A stretch of 48,240 nt of DNA from Mesostigma viride (taxonomy: Eukaryota; Streptophyta; Mesostigmatophyceae; Mesostigmatales; Mesostigmataceae). The notes beneath the pieces are model-generated. The model saw nothing but the letters and a program-made list of their open reading frames with translations. It did not search any database and was not told the origin of the DNA. The stretch spans positions 1 to 48,240 of the forward strand of contig RPFO01002322.1 in NCBI GenBank assembly GCA_009746045.1. Reading direction: 5' to 3'. A program made the translations under genes and the position numbers. Below are positions 1 through 10,271 of this stretch, piece after piece. How positions within the stretch are numbered: the stretch's first letter is position 1; each line of letters starts with the position of its first letter.

Positions 1-3000
1 GTATATGGCCCCTGCCACCAAAAATCACCTGGTTGATCAACCAAGGGGATAGCCTGCACAGTGCAAAGCAAAATTCAGGTTTAAGCGAGTGGAGATTACT
101 TTTGACATGCAAACCTTCTATTGTCACACCTTCTATAAACAAATGGTTGATTGATCACCTTATACACCACACATGCTACCAGACGCGTTCAGTCCGCACG
201 TGCAGCAAGTCAGCTTACGCAGAAAGCACCATGAATGTCAGGCCTGACGCCCCAAACCCGTCATCCAGAGGGGCTTTCACCGCCCAGTTATTTCGATCCT
301 TGGGCAACGGACGTTCACACAGGACATGCGAAGGACCATGAAGATGGCGTCCTGCACGGCTAAGAAAATGACCCTTGCTCCCCGCCTAGGTGGATTCGGC
401 GTGGAAAGAACGCAACCATGAAAACATGTACTAATCGAAACAAACGTCGGCATTTACGTCCCGTGGATCCAGGTTGATGTGGCGACAGCAGAAGCTCGTT
501 GGCCACACCCCAAGCCTTTGATTTACTAGGCACCCAATACGTAAAGCAAAGCATGATACTACAATACCTTCTGACATTCCATTTCCAGGTCGCCATAGCG
601 ACACGGACCTCTGGCGTTGACGCACCTCCCCAGAAAATTTCGCACTTGCTCCAAACATTTTGACGTATAAAACCAATTCCCCATCCCAATTTTCTAACGT
701 TGCCTGCCATGTTGCTCGCGCAGCACGTCACTTTGTTTTTTGCCGCAGCCAATAATTCCCAGTCCCACTGCTATTTCACCCTGACTGAACGCCCGCTCTG
801 ACCGTCCTGCAAATTGAATGCGTTCAGAAAATTTCTTTTGTGGCCGTTATTCGAGCGCGTTATTCGAAACGGCGTACCGGTTGGGGGCGGGGACGGCCCA
901 CCTTCGCCTAGCGGCCAAAGTTTTTTTAAATAGTTAGTTATTAGGGGACAAGAAAAAAGTGGGGGGGGGGCTATCCCCCTCCCCGACTTGAGAGGACGTG
1001 ACTCGCCGCTAGCGGCCCAGAGGCCGATAGTCGACCTTCTGGGCGCCAACCGCACCGGCCCGCGCGACGCGCCAAGACCCTTCCACGGAGGACGCGCGAG
1101 CGGACGATTCCGACCGGGACGAACCGCCTCCGTGCGCCACTCGCAACGGACCCTTCCCCGTGAACACCGTGAAAGCTCTCCGAGCGTGAGATACTTGGAA
1201 ATTTCGTCACGTTCGTATCGAAATTAAAAATTCTGACAAATTTTCAGCTCGGACTGAACCACAATGAAATAATTCTGACAAATTTTATCCTGAACTATTT
1301 CGCATCATAACATGACTCCGTTGGGAGATCATCATGTAGCACTGGCTAACATATTCCCTTGCTGGATGGATGGAGGTAGGTGAAGAATTAAACCTTTTTG
1401 AATGACCTTATTTGTCTAATTGTAATTGCCTAGCACAGTCTACCTAGAGGAGGGCCCTGATTGGCACAATTGTGGCCATGTACGTAATTATGCTACATGT
1501 CTGTCGTACATGATCTCCCAACTAGTCATGTTATAATTTAATTTCATTTTAATGCTAGCATGTCTTGTTGCATGCCCTCAAAGCTAAAATTGTTTATCAC
1601 ATGCAGAGAGAGCCCGCACAATGAATTTCAGCGTACCATTCATTAATTAATTATACCATGCGATATACTTTACAGATATTTCGCTGTCAAATACTTCGAA
1701 ATTTGGGTACTGCTTTTTGCAAGCCAGCCATAAGGACCAAACACTCCCATGCAAACTCCCATTTTCATCATTAATTAATATTCATTGAGTGGCAATCCTT
1801 TCATTCCTTTGTTCACACATGCACCATCCGTCATTCCCATTATTAAATTGAAAAAATTAAAACATAGCATGACTCCGTGGTGCCCACTATGACTTCATGG
1901 GGGGGGCTGGCATGCTTGCGTGGGTGTGGGGGGCCTCGCATGCGTGCGTGGGTGTGGGGGGGGCTCGCATGCGTGCGTGGGTGTGGGGGGGAGTGGCATG
2001 CATGCGTGGGTGTGGTGGGGGGCTGCCATGCATGCGTGTGGTTAGGGGGGGGCTGGCACGCGTGTGTGGGTTCGTGGGGTGGCTGCCATGCGTGCGTGGG
2101 TGTGTGGGGTGGCTGGCATGCGTACGTGGGTGTGGGGGGTGGCTGGCATGCATAAGTGGGTTTGTGATGGGCTGGCATGCGTGCGTGGGTTGGTGGGGTG
2201 GCAGGCATGCATGCGTGCATGTGGGGGGTCGCTGGCATGCATGCGTGGGTTTGTGGGGTAGCTGGCATGCAGGCGTGGGTGTGGGAGGGGTTGGCATGCA
2301 TGCGTGGGTGTGGGGGGTGGCTCGCATGCGTGCGTGGGTGTGGGGGGGAGTGGCATGCATGCGTGGGTGTGGTGGGGGGCTGCCATGCATGCGTGGGGTT
2401 AGGGGGGGGCTGGCACGCGTGTGTGGGTTCGTGGGGTGGCTGCCATGCGTGCGTGGGTGTGTGGGGGGGCTCGCATGCGTGCGTGGGTGTGGGGGGGGCT
2501 CGCATGCGTGCGTGGGTGTGGGGGGGAGTGGCATGCATGCGTGGGTGTGGTGGGGGGCTGCCATGCATGCGTGGGGTTAGGGGGGGGCTGGCACGCGTGT
2601 GTGGGTTGGTGGGGTGGCTGCCATGCGTGCGTGGGTGTGTGGGGTGGCTGGCATGCGTACGTGGGTGTGGGGGGTGGCTGGCATGCATAAGTGGGTTTGT
2701 GATGGGCTGGCATGCGTGCGTGGGTTGGTGGGGTGGCAGGCATGCATGCGTGCATGTGGGGGGTCGCTGGCATGCATGCGTGGGTTTGTGGGGTAGCTGG
2801 CATGCAGGCGTGGGTGTGGGAGGGGTTGGCATGCATGCGTGGGTGTGGGGGGTGGCTGGCATGCTTGCCTGCATGTGGGGTGGGGCTGGCATGCTTGCGT
2901 GGGTGTGGGGGGGCCTCGCATGCGTGCGTGGGTGTGGGGGGGGCTCGCATGCGTGCGTGGGTGGGGGGGGAGTGGCATGCATGCGTGGGTGTGGTGGGGG

Positions 3001-4200
3001 GCTGCCATGCATGCGTGGGGTTAGGGGGGGCTGGCACGCGTGTGTGGGTTGGTGGGGTGGCTGCCATGCGTGCGTGGGTGTGTGGGGTGGCTGGCATGCG
3101 TACGTGGGTGTGGGGGGTGGCTGGCATGCATAAGTGGGTTTGTGATGGGCTGGCATGCGTGCGTGGGTTGGTGGGGTGGCTGGCATGCATGCGTGCATGT
3201 GGGGGGTCGCTGGCATGCATGCGTGGGTTTGTGGGGTAGCTGGCATGCGGGCGTGGGTGTGGGAGGGGCTGGCATGCATGCGTGGGTGTGGGGGGTGGCT
3301 GGCATGCATGCCTGCATGTGGGGTGGGGCTGGCATGCGTGCGTGGGTGTGGGGGGGGCTCGCATGCGTGCGTGGGTGTGGGGGGGGCTCGCATGCGTGCG
3401 TGGGTGTGGGGGGGAGTGGCATGCATGCGTGGGTGTGGTGGGGGGCTGCCATGCATGCGTGGGGTTAGGGGGGGGCTGGCACGCGTGTGTGGGTTGGTGG
3501 GGTGGCTGCCATGCGTGCGTGGGTGTGTGGGGTGGCTGGCATGCGTACGTGGGTGTGGGGGGTGGCTGGCATGCATAAGTGGGTTTGTGATGGGCTGGCA
3601 TGCGTGCGTGGGTTGGTGGGGTGGCTGGCATGCATGCGTGCATGTGGGGGGTCGCTGGCATGCATGCGTGGGTTTGTGGGGTAGCTGGCATGCGGGCGTG
3701 GGTGTGGGAGGGGCTGGCATGCATGCGTGGGTGTGGGGGGTGGCTGGCATGCATGCCTGCATGTGGGGTAGGGCTGGCATGCGTGCGTGGGTGTGGGGGG
3801 GGCTGCCATGCGTGTGTCGGGGGGCTGGCATGCGTGGGTGGTTGGCGGGGGGAGTGGCATGCATGCGTGGGTGTGGTGGGGAGCTGCCATGCATGCGTGG
3901 TTTTAAGGGGGGGCTGGCACGCGTGCGTGGGTTCGTGGGGTGGCTGCCATGCGTGCGTGGGGGTGGGGGGTGGCTGGCATGCGTAAGTGGCTGTGGGGGT
4001 TGCTGGAATGCATAAGTGGGTTGTGGGGTGGCTGGCATGCGTGCGTGGGTGTGGGGGTGGCTGGCATGCGTGCGTGGATTGGTGGGGTGGCTGGCATGCA
4101 TGCGGGCATGTGGGGGGTGGCTGGAATCCATGCGTGGGTTTGTGGGGTATAGCTAACATGTGTGCGTGGGTGTGGGAGGGGCTGGCATGCATGCGTTGGT
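1..4200. repeat. Macrosatellite unit 0 (left-truncated, with a heavily deleted first kilobase)
   Basis: Position 1 corresponds to 4233 of the next unit. Bases 1-960 align with 4233-5820 but have lost about 630 bases, through one large gap (roughly 285 bases, equivalent to about 5440-5725) and many gaps of 2-30 bases. From about 960 onward the unit is complete and matches the fifth full unit (25619-28859) almost base for base, including private variants such as CACTCGCAACGGACCC near 1138. The minisatellite part spans about 1899-4200. Confidence 0.9.
1899..4200. repeat. G-rich minisatellite of unit 0 (about 28-30 bp period)
   Basis: Tandem copies of a 28-30 bp motif of the form GGCATGCGTGCGTGGGTGTG followed by a variable G run. 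Most copies carry the palindrome GCATGC. Variant copies (GCATAAGTGGG, GGTTAGGGGG, GCACGCGTGTGTGGG) recur in order and reveal a higher-order period of about 444 bp: the GGTTAGGGGGG variant appears near 2040, 2398, 2577, 3020 and 3462. The + strand is almost free of A except in CATG steps. Alternating purine-pyrimidine steps next to G runs give both Z-DNA and G-quadruplex potential. Long open frames on both strands reflect the lack of stop codons, not coding. Confidence 0.93.
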
Positions 4201-5592
4201 TGACATGCCATGGATGAAAAACGCCAAGAAGAGTATATGGCCCCGCTGCCACCAAAAATCACCTGGTTGATCAACCAAGGGGATAGCCTGCACAGTGAGA
4301 CACAAACACAGCAGACCCAGCAAAGCAAAATTCAGGTTGTAAGCGAGTGGAGATTACTTTTGACATGCTTGATGAAGAAATATATAACACACCTTCTATT
4401 GTCACACCTTCTATAAACAAATGGTTGATTGATCACCTTATACACCACGTAAACATGCTACCAGACGCGCTCTTCAGTCCAGTCAAAATCCACGTGCAAA
4501 GCAAGTCAGCTTACGCAGAAAGCACCATGAATGTCAGCCAGTACAGCAGTAAATGACGCCCCAAACCCGTGACCAGGCAAGCATCCAGAGGGGCTTTCAC
4601 CGCCCAGTATATTCCAGAAAAAAGCATCACAGATCCTTGGGCAACGGACGTTCACACAGGACATGCGAAGGACCATGAAGATGGCGTCCTGCACGGCTAA
4701 GAAAATAAAACGCAGACCCTTGCTACGCTATGTCTTTGCTGCGACTAGGTGGATTCGGCGAAATGGAAAGAACGCAACCATGAAAATGCATCAGAAAGAG
4801 AGCAGGTACTACCCCGGTCATCGAAACAAACGCCTCACCATCGGCATCGCCGGTTACGTCCCGTGGCAAAAAATCCAGCGTTCTTTCCAATATGATGTGG
4901 CGACAGCAGAAGCTCGTTGGCCACACCCCAAGCCTTCCACGAACAGCAAACTGATTTCACTAGGCACCCAATACGTAAAGCAGTTAAGCATGATACTACA
5001 ATACCTAAATCTACAACGACATTCCATTTCCAGGTCGCCATAGCGACACGGACCTCTCCCACGCAGGTATCACTCCGTTGACGCACCTCCAGCTCAGAAA
5101 ATTTCGCACTTGCTCTTCAAACATAAAATTTTGACGTATAAAACCATGGCTGCGCATTCCCCATCCCAATTTTCTAGCCTACGTTGCCTGCCATCGCCAG
5201 CCAGCACAAGGAAAATTGCTCGCGCAGCACGTCACTTTGTTTTTCGCCCCGAGCATGCCGCACGCTTTGCCAATAATTCCCAGTTCCCACTGCTATTTCG
5301 CCCCACCCTGACTGAACGCCAGTTCGGCTCTGAACCTTCCAACCGTCCTGCAAATTTGATCCATGCGTTCAGAAAATCGCATTCCATTCACGTTGTGGCC
5401 GTTATTCGAGCGCGTTATTCGAAACGGCGTGCACCGGTTGGTCCCCGTCCAAAGTGGTGCAACGGGAAACTGTGAAAAGTTTTAGTACAGATATCGGTTC
5501 GCCAGTAGCTTGTTTGACGCTTAAAAAAGTCAACGTGCCGTAATTCCTGAGGCCGCGCGGATTGGCGAGACGCCCCACCTGCCCGCAAAAGT

Positions 5593-5606
5593 CTGAACAT
5601 GTTCAG
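5593..5606. repeat. 14-bp perfect palindrome in the macrosatellite unit
   Basis: CTGAACATGTTCAG reads the same on both strands. It recurs in the other units, for example near 11791, 12840, 16976, 21112 and 25387, next to GCGTTTCAGCACCCGTTCAG. It could be a dimeric protein-binding site or a chance palindrome; no family recognised. Confidence 0.6.
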
Positions 5607-5820
5607 CGTTTCAGCACCCGTTCAGGAAACTCGAGAATCGATCTCCAAGGTTTGGGGATTTTCTTTGTACTACGCCGATTGGCCATCTCGCTACGGTCCT
5701 GTACGTCGTCCGCTCCCGCGCTAGGGGGCGCGGGGGACGGCCCCACCTTCGGCCTACGGCCTCGGCCAAAGTTTTCGGGCTTCATAAATCGTAGTTACAT
5801 TAGGGGACAAGAAAAAAGTG

Positions 5821-5849
5821 GGGGAGGGGGGGCTATCGCCCCCCTCCCC
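5821..5849. repeat. G-run/C-run hairpin in the macrosatellite unit
   Basis: A perfect inverted repeat of about 11 bp (GGGGAGGGGGG and its complement) flanks a short loop containing CTATCG. The same hairpin sits near 12020, 13070, 17206, 21341 and 25616. In unit 0 (about 961-985) it is degraded. The adjacent 250 bp are GC-rich, in contrast to the A/T-rich sequence that follows. Confidence 0.75.
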
Positions 5850-6289
5850 GACTTGAGAGGACGTGACTCGCCGCTAGCGGCCCAGAGGCCGATAGTCGAC
5901 CTTCTGGGCGCCAACCGCACCGGCCCGCGCGACGCGCCAAGACCCTTCCACGGAGGACGCGCGAGCGGACGATTCCGACCGGGACGAACCGCCGCCGTGC
6001 GCCACGCGCAACGGACCCTTCCCCGTGAACACCGTGGAAGCTCTCCGAGCGTGAGATACTTGGAAATTTCGTCACGTTCGTATCGAAAATGAAATTTCTG
6101 ACAAATTTGTCAGCTCGGACAGAACCACAATGAATTTCCAGGTAAATAGGTGTACGTTTATTCCAAACAACCACAATGAATTTCAGCATACCATTCGATA
6201 CAACAATGATATTTCGGCGTCGCATACTTGGAAATTTCGTTACGTTCGTATCGCCAGTGAAATTCTGACAAATTTTATCCTGAACTATT

Positions 6290-6643
6290 TCGCATCATAA
6301 CATGACTCCGTTGGGAGATCATCGTGTAGCACTGGCTAACATATTCCCTTGCTGGATGGATGGAGGTAGGTGAAGACTTAAACCTTTTTGAATGACCTTA
6401 TTTGTCTAATTGTAATTGCCTAGCACAGTCTACCTAGAGGAGGGCCCTGATTGGCACAATTGTGGCCATGTACGTAATTATGCTACATGTCGTACATGAT
6501 CTCCCAACTAGTCATGTTATAATTTAATTTCATTTTAATGCTAGCATGTCTTGTTGCATGCCCTCAAAGCTAAAATTGTTTATCACATGCAGAGAGAGCC
6601 CGCACAATGAATTTCAGCGTACCATTCATTAATTAATTATACC
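6290..6643. repeat. A/T-rich segment of the macrosatellite unit
   Basis: A low-GC stretch beginning near CATAACATGACTCCGTTGGG, with TTATAATTTAATTTC and ATTAATTAATTATACC motifs, present in every unit (also near 1303, 13545, 17681, 21768, 25966). No open frame or RNA gene was recognised. It supplies the target into which the LINE at 6658 inserted. Confidence 0.6.
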
Positions 6644-6657
6644 ATGCGATATACTTT
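6644..6657. repeat. Left target-site duplication of the LINE
   Basis: ATGCGATATACTTT, identical to 8708-8721. The uninterrupted site in other units (for example near 13889) has a single copy followed by ACAGATATTT. Confidence 0.9.
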
Positions 6658-6788
6658 CTTATCGTAGTATATGGTATAGTATACTTTCTTATCGTAGTAT
6701 ATGGTCTACGAGCCACGAGCGGACATGGCTGACGGCGGAGCTCAGAACTTTTGCGTCTGAGCCCCAAATTCAGTCAGGCTACTTGCAT

Positions 6789-6815
6789 CAGATGCGTCTT
6801 TTCAAGACGCATCTG
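6789..6815. repeat. 12-bp perfect hairpin in the LINE 5' region
   Basis: CAGATGCGTCTT and its exact complement are separated by the loop TTC, about 40 bases upstream of the ORF1 start. It may be an RNA structural element of the 5' UTR. In the host unit it occurs only in the inserted element. Confidence 0.75.
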
Positions 6816-6855
6816 CTAGTATAATCGGTTACGGCTGTAACGCAGTATTTTGCAA

Positions 6856-8325
6856 ATGCCACCAAAACGCAGCCTTGACAAACATTTTGAGCTGTCGTCG
6901 GCATTCCCGTCGACAGCAGCACGTGCGACATCAACTCCTGCGGACGCCAACCTTTTTGCGCTGATCGAAGCTCTCCCCCCCGGTCTGCCTCCCTCGACGC
7001 AGTGCTCTACGCCAAATTCGTCGCCCATTCCCAAGAAAACCCGAACTTCCCATACCAAATGGGACGTCCGCCGCTTCGGCGCCGGCCAGCGGGATTTTTG
7101 CATCTTGGAAATCTTTACGCTCACGAAGGAACAATGTGACGATGTTATCAAGTTCCTGGCCCGCCATGACGAACTTTTCCTGCCTACCCCTGGCGACAAG
7201 GTCACCAAGCCCGCCTGGGAATGGCTGCTTCAAGAACCGGAGGCGTACTTGAAGGCAGTCATCATGTGCAGCTACCTGCGCTGCGACGCCCACGACATCA
7301 CCCAGATTGGCTACGCTGGCCTCAGGAGCCTCCTGCATGAGCGCAGACGGGCAGCCACAGCAGCTGCAGCATCCCCGCAGAGCAGCACCTCCCCCAGCAC
7401 GGACTCCATCCGAGCTGCAGTGGCGGAGCAGCTGGCGCCGATGGCTGAGCAGCTCGCCGCCCTGAACGCGCCTGACGGCCCACTCAACACTCTCTCGGCC
7501 AAGGTCAACAACATTGAAGCCAGAGTCGCCCTTAAGCTCCAGCCTCAGTTTACTGCTACGCAAGAGCACATTGCCACCAAAGTTTCCGAGGCCACAGCCA
7601 CTGTGACCACCCGCCTTAACCAGGTGGAAGGCCGAGTCGGCCAAGGCACCGTGAAACTTGAGGCAGTTGCCGCCAAGGTAGACGCCCTGGCCACGCAGGT
7701 CCCCGAGATCGCCGAGCGAACGGCCACCATCGCCGCCCAACCTGCTGGTAGGGCTAGTGATGACCCCTCGACTCGCGCCTCCTGGGCGGACCTGCTCAAG
7801 AGCCAGGCATCCTCTACCACGACCGCCATCACCACCAAGCTCCAGGAGCTGGAAGACACGCGCCGCGAGGCCGCTGACCGCGACCGTCGCCGCTGCCGGG
7901 TCATCCTCAGGCGCTTCGACATGCTGCCGGAGGAGACCCCAGACTCTCTTCTCGACGAGCTGAAGAAACAGCTCTTGGCGCGCATGCAGCTGCCAGGTGC
8001 GATACTGCAGGGCGCCTACCGCCTGCCCCATCCACGGGCCAAGGCTGGGCCCCCTCCAGTGGTCCTCACCTTCAGCGACATCACAGCCCGAGTTCGGTTC
8101 CTCTCTCGCCGCAAGAAGCTGGTGGACACCTCCTGGTCGCTTGACGACGACCTGACGCCAGCCCAGCAGCAGCAACGCCGCGATCAGTGGCCCGACTACA
8201 TCCGCCACAAGACCAACCCCGAGAAGCCCCAAGTGTACTGGCGGGGCGGGGACCTCTACGTCAACAAGAAACTGTGGAAGCCCCCCGGGCTTCCCCGGGA
8301 TAGAGCACTCCAGCTAGTTGTCTAG
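6856..8325 (+). CDS. LINE ORF1-like RNA-binding protein, 489 aa
   Basis: Intact frame from ATG 6856 (protein starts MPPKRSLDKHFEL) to TAG 8323-8325. The N-terminal ~60 residues are low complexity. Residues ~65-165 form a helical region without recognised homology. Residues ~175-335 are Ala/Glu/Val-rich with heptad character, a likely trimeric coiled coil. Residues ~343-410 (RRCRVILRRFDML through RPPPVVLTF-like spacing and SRRKKLVDTSW) match the RRM-like domain of L1-type ORF1 proteins, followed by a basic C-terminal domain (LDDDLTPAQQQQRRDQW, residues ~430-470). By family knowledge such proteins bind the element's RNA as a chaperone. No CCHC knuckle was seen. Assignment rests on layout and local motifs; intact coding despite insertion in a repeat suggests a young copy. 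Confidence 0.72.
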   Translation: MPPKRSLDKHFELSSAFPSTAARATSTPADANLFALIEALPPGLPPSTQCSTPNSSPIPKKTRTSHTKWDVRRFGAGQRDFCILEIFTLTKEQCDDVIKFLARHDELFLPTPGDKVTKPAWEWLLQEPEAYLKAVIMCSYLRCDAHDITQIGYAGLRSLLHERRRAATAAAASPQSSTSPSTDSIRAAVAEQLAPMAEQLAALNAPDGPLNTLSAKVNNIEARVALKLQPQFTATQEHIATKVSEATATVTTRLNQVEGRVGQGTVKLEAVAAKVDALATQVPEIAERTATIAAQPAGRASDDPSTRASWADLLKSQASSTTTAITTKLQELEDTRREAADRDRRRCRVILRRFDMLPEETPDSLLDELKKQLLARMQLPGAILQGAYRLPHPRAKAGPPPVVLTFSDITARVRFLSRRKKLVDTSWSLDDDLTPAQQQQRRDQWPDYIRHKTNPEKPQVYWRGGDLYVNKKLWKPPGLPRDRALQLVV

Positions 8326-8707
8326 ATGGGGGCAATCGATGATGGGATAGCTTAGGCATTACAGCACTTGAAACGATATTAGCGCACAGCGTTATAGTAC
8401 CTTCAATTAGCTCTGGCACCTTGTGGCCATCAGCTTGCGCCTTAATTAGCCGACGTCTTGAGCCCACCTCACATTTGTAGCATAAGCTATGCGTCAGCCT
8501 ACCTATGGTATTGCACTGGTTGTATTGCACCCACAGTGTTGCGCCCCGGCACCATGCCGTGGAGAGAGCGCTCTGTGGCCTGCCCACCTGCGGCAGTGAG
8601 AGAAGCTAGGGCGCCCTCCCTCCTTCTCACTGTGTATATAGGGTTGAAGGTTCCTTTACTCTGTATTGGCACCCACGTGACGCAGTCACGTGCTTATTAA
8701 TTAATTA
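8326..8707 (+). other. 3' region of the LINE with terminal palindrome
   Basis: No open frame of note. It ends in a palindrome, CACGTGAC (8674-8681), loop GCA, GTCACGTG (8685-8692), then an A/T-rich tail. The stretch TGACGCAGTCACGTGCTT (8678-8695) recurs at 31390-31407 outside the array, so this is probably the family's conserved 3' end recognised by the reverse transcriptase of an autonomous partner. Confidence 0.65.
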
Positions 8708-8721
8708 ATGCGATATACTTT
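8708..8721. repeat. Right target-site duplication of the LINE
   Basis: Second copy of ATGCGATATACTTT, followed by ACAGATATTTCGC exactly as in the empty-site units. Confidence 0.9.
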
Positions 8722-8948
8722 ACAGATATTTCGCTGTCAAATACTTCGAAATTTGGGTACTGCTTTTTGCAAGCCAGCCATAAGGACCAAACACTCCCAT
8801 GCAAACTCCCATTTTCATCATTAATTAATATTCATTGAGTGGCAATCCTTTCATTCCTTTGTTCACACATGCACCATCCGTCATTCCCATTATTAAATTG
8901 AAAAAATTAAATCATAGCATGACTCCGTGGTGCCCACTATGACTTCAT

Positions 8949-10271
8949 GGGGGGGGCTGGCATGCTTGTGTGGGTGTGGGGGGGCCTCGCATGCGTGCGT
9001 GGGTGTGGGGGGGGCTTGCATGCGTGCGTGGGTGTGGGGGGGAGTGGCATGCATGCGTGGGTGTGGTGGGGGGCTGCCATGCATGCGTGTGGTTAGGGGG
9101 GGCTGGCACGCGTGTGTGGGTTCGTGGGGTGGCTGCCATGCGTGCGTGGGTGTGTGGGGTGGCTGGCATGTGTACGTGGGTGTGGGGGGTGGCTGGCATG
9201 CATAAGTGGGTTTGTGATGGGCTGGCATGTGTGCGTGGGTTGGTGGGGTGGCTGGCATGCATGCGTGCATGTGGGGGGTCGCTGGCATGCATGCGTGGGT
9301 TTGTGGGGTAGCTGGCATGCAGGCGTGGGTGTGGGAGGGGCTGGCATGCATGCGTGGGTGTGGGGGATGGCTGGCATGCATGCCTGCATGTGGGGTGGGG
9401 CTGGCATGCGTGCGTGGGTGTGGGGGGGGCTCGCATGCGTGCGTGGGTGTGTGGGGGGCTCGCATGCGTGCGTGGGTGTGGGGGGGAGTGGCATGCATGC
9501 GTGGGTGTGGTGGGGGGCTGCCATGCATGCGTGGGGTTAGGGGGGGGCTGGCACGCGTGTGTGGGTTGGTGGGGTGGCTGCCATGCGTGCGTGGGTGTGT
9601 GGGGTGGCCGGCATGCGTACGTGGGTGTGGGGGGTGGCTGGCATGCATAAGTGGGTTTGTGATGGGCTGGCATGCGTGCGTGGGTTGGTGGGGTGGCTTG
9701 CATGCATGCGTGCATGTGGGGGGTCGCTGGCATGCATGCGTGGGTTTGTGGGGTAGCTGGCATGCGGGCGTGGGTGTGGGAGGGGCTGGCATGCATGCGT
9801 GGGTGTGGGGGGTGGCTGGCATGCATGCCTGCATGTGGGGTAGGGCTGGCATGCGTGCGTGGGTGTGGGGGGGGCTGCCATGCGTGTGTCGGGGGGCTGG
9901 CATGCGTGGGTGGTTGGCGGGGGGAGTGGCATGCATGCGTGGGTGTGGTGGGGAGCTGCCATGCATGCGTGGTTTTAAGGGGGGGCTGGCACGCGTGCGT
10001 GGGTTCGTGGGGTGGCTGCCATGCGTGCGTGGGGGGGGGGGTGGCTGGCATGCGTAAGTGGCTGTGGGGGTTGCTGGAATGCATAAGTGGGTTGTGGGGT
10101 GGCTGGCATGCGTGCGTGGGTGTGGGGGTGGCTGGCATGCGTGCGTGGATTGGTGGGGTGGCTGGCATGCATGCGGGCATGTGGGGGGTGGCTGGAATCC
10201 ATGCGTGGGTTTGTGGGGTATAGCTAACATGTGTGCGTGGGTGTGGGAGGGGCTGGCATGCATGCGTTGGT
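8949..10271. repeat. G-rich minisatellite of unit 1
   Basis: About 1.32 kb of the 28-30 bp GCATGC/G-run minisatellite, with roughly two of the 444-bp higher-order periods (GTTAGGGGGG variants near 9090 and 9537; degenerate GTTTTAAGGGG variant near 9972). It differs from the copies in units 2 and 3 by single substitutions and G-run length changes. Confidence 0.93.

Larger units (their letters stand above)
6658..8707 (+). mobile_element. ORF1-only LINE (non-LTR retrotransposon), 2050 bp, 14-bp TSD
   Basis: Present only in unit 1. The 14-bp sequence ATGCGATATACTTT occurs on both sides (6644-6657 and 8708-8721) and once at the empty site in every other unit, defining the insertion to the base. 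The element has a short 5' region with a 25-bp direct repeat (6651-6675 and 6681-6705; the first copy overlaps the duplication), a 12-bp perfect hairpin at 6789-6815, one ORF1-like gene (6856-8325), then about 380 bp ending in a palindrome and an A/T tail (TTATTAATTAATTA). No reverse transcriptase or endonuclease is present, so it must have moved in trans or have lost ORF2 internally. Confidence 0.85.
4201..10271. repeat. Macrosatellite unit 1 (interrupted by a LINE)
   Basis: Complete unit of 6071 bp. It contains a 2050-bp LINE insertion at 6658-8707 plus its 14-bp duplication, so the empty unit would be about 4007 bp. Its minisatellite occupies about 8949-10271. Its left part (4201-5775) shares private variants with the terminal unit at 28860: GTGCAAAGCAAG, CTCAGAAAATTTCG and TTACATTAGGGG, where the other units have GTGCGAAGC, CTCATAAAA and TTACTAGTAGGGG. 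The small open frames in it, such as the 126-codon frame at 4663-5043, have no recognisable homology. Confidence 0.93.

Noticed and set aside
1843-4255. Long minus-strand open frames (up to 762 codons) rich in THACQPP / HARMPAP, and plus-strand HACVGVWGG frames
   Set aside because: They follow the 28-30 bp minisatellite, are open in several frames on both strands, switch frame wherever a G run changes length, and have no non-repetitive domain. The same applies to copies at 8893-10399, 14077-15584, 18213-19720, 22299-23748 and 26502-28987.
4663-5043. A 126-codon frame (MRRTMKMASC...) preserved in six units
   Set aside because: Preservation is explained by near-identity of the units. Substitutions between copies are too few to test coding, and no domain or codon bias is evident.
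5562-6092. Arg-rich frames over the GC-rich part of the unit (RGRDSPLAAQRPIVDLLGAN...)
   Set aside because: GC-rich DNA lacks stops by chance. Frames differ in length and ends between units through single indels, and there is no homology.
6931-8232. 433-codon minus-strand frame opposite the LINE ORF1
   Set aside because: Shadow of the plus-strand gene, whose coiled-coil and RRM-like layout is coherent; the minus frame shows no motif.
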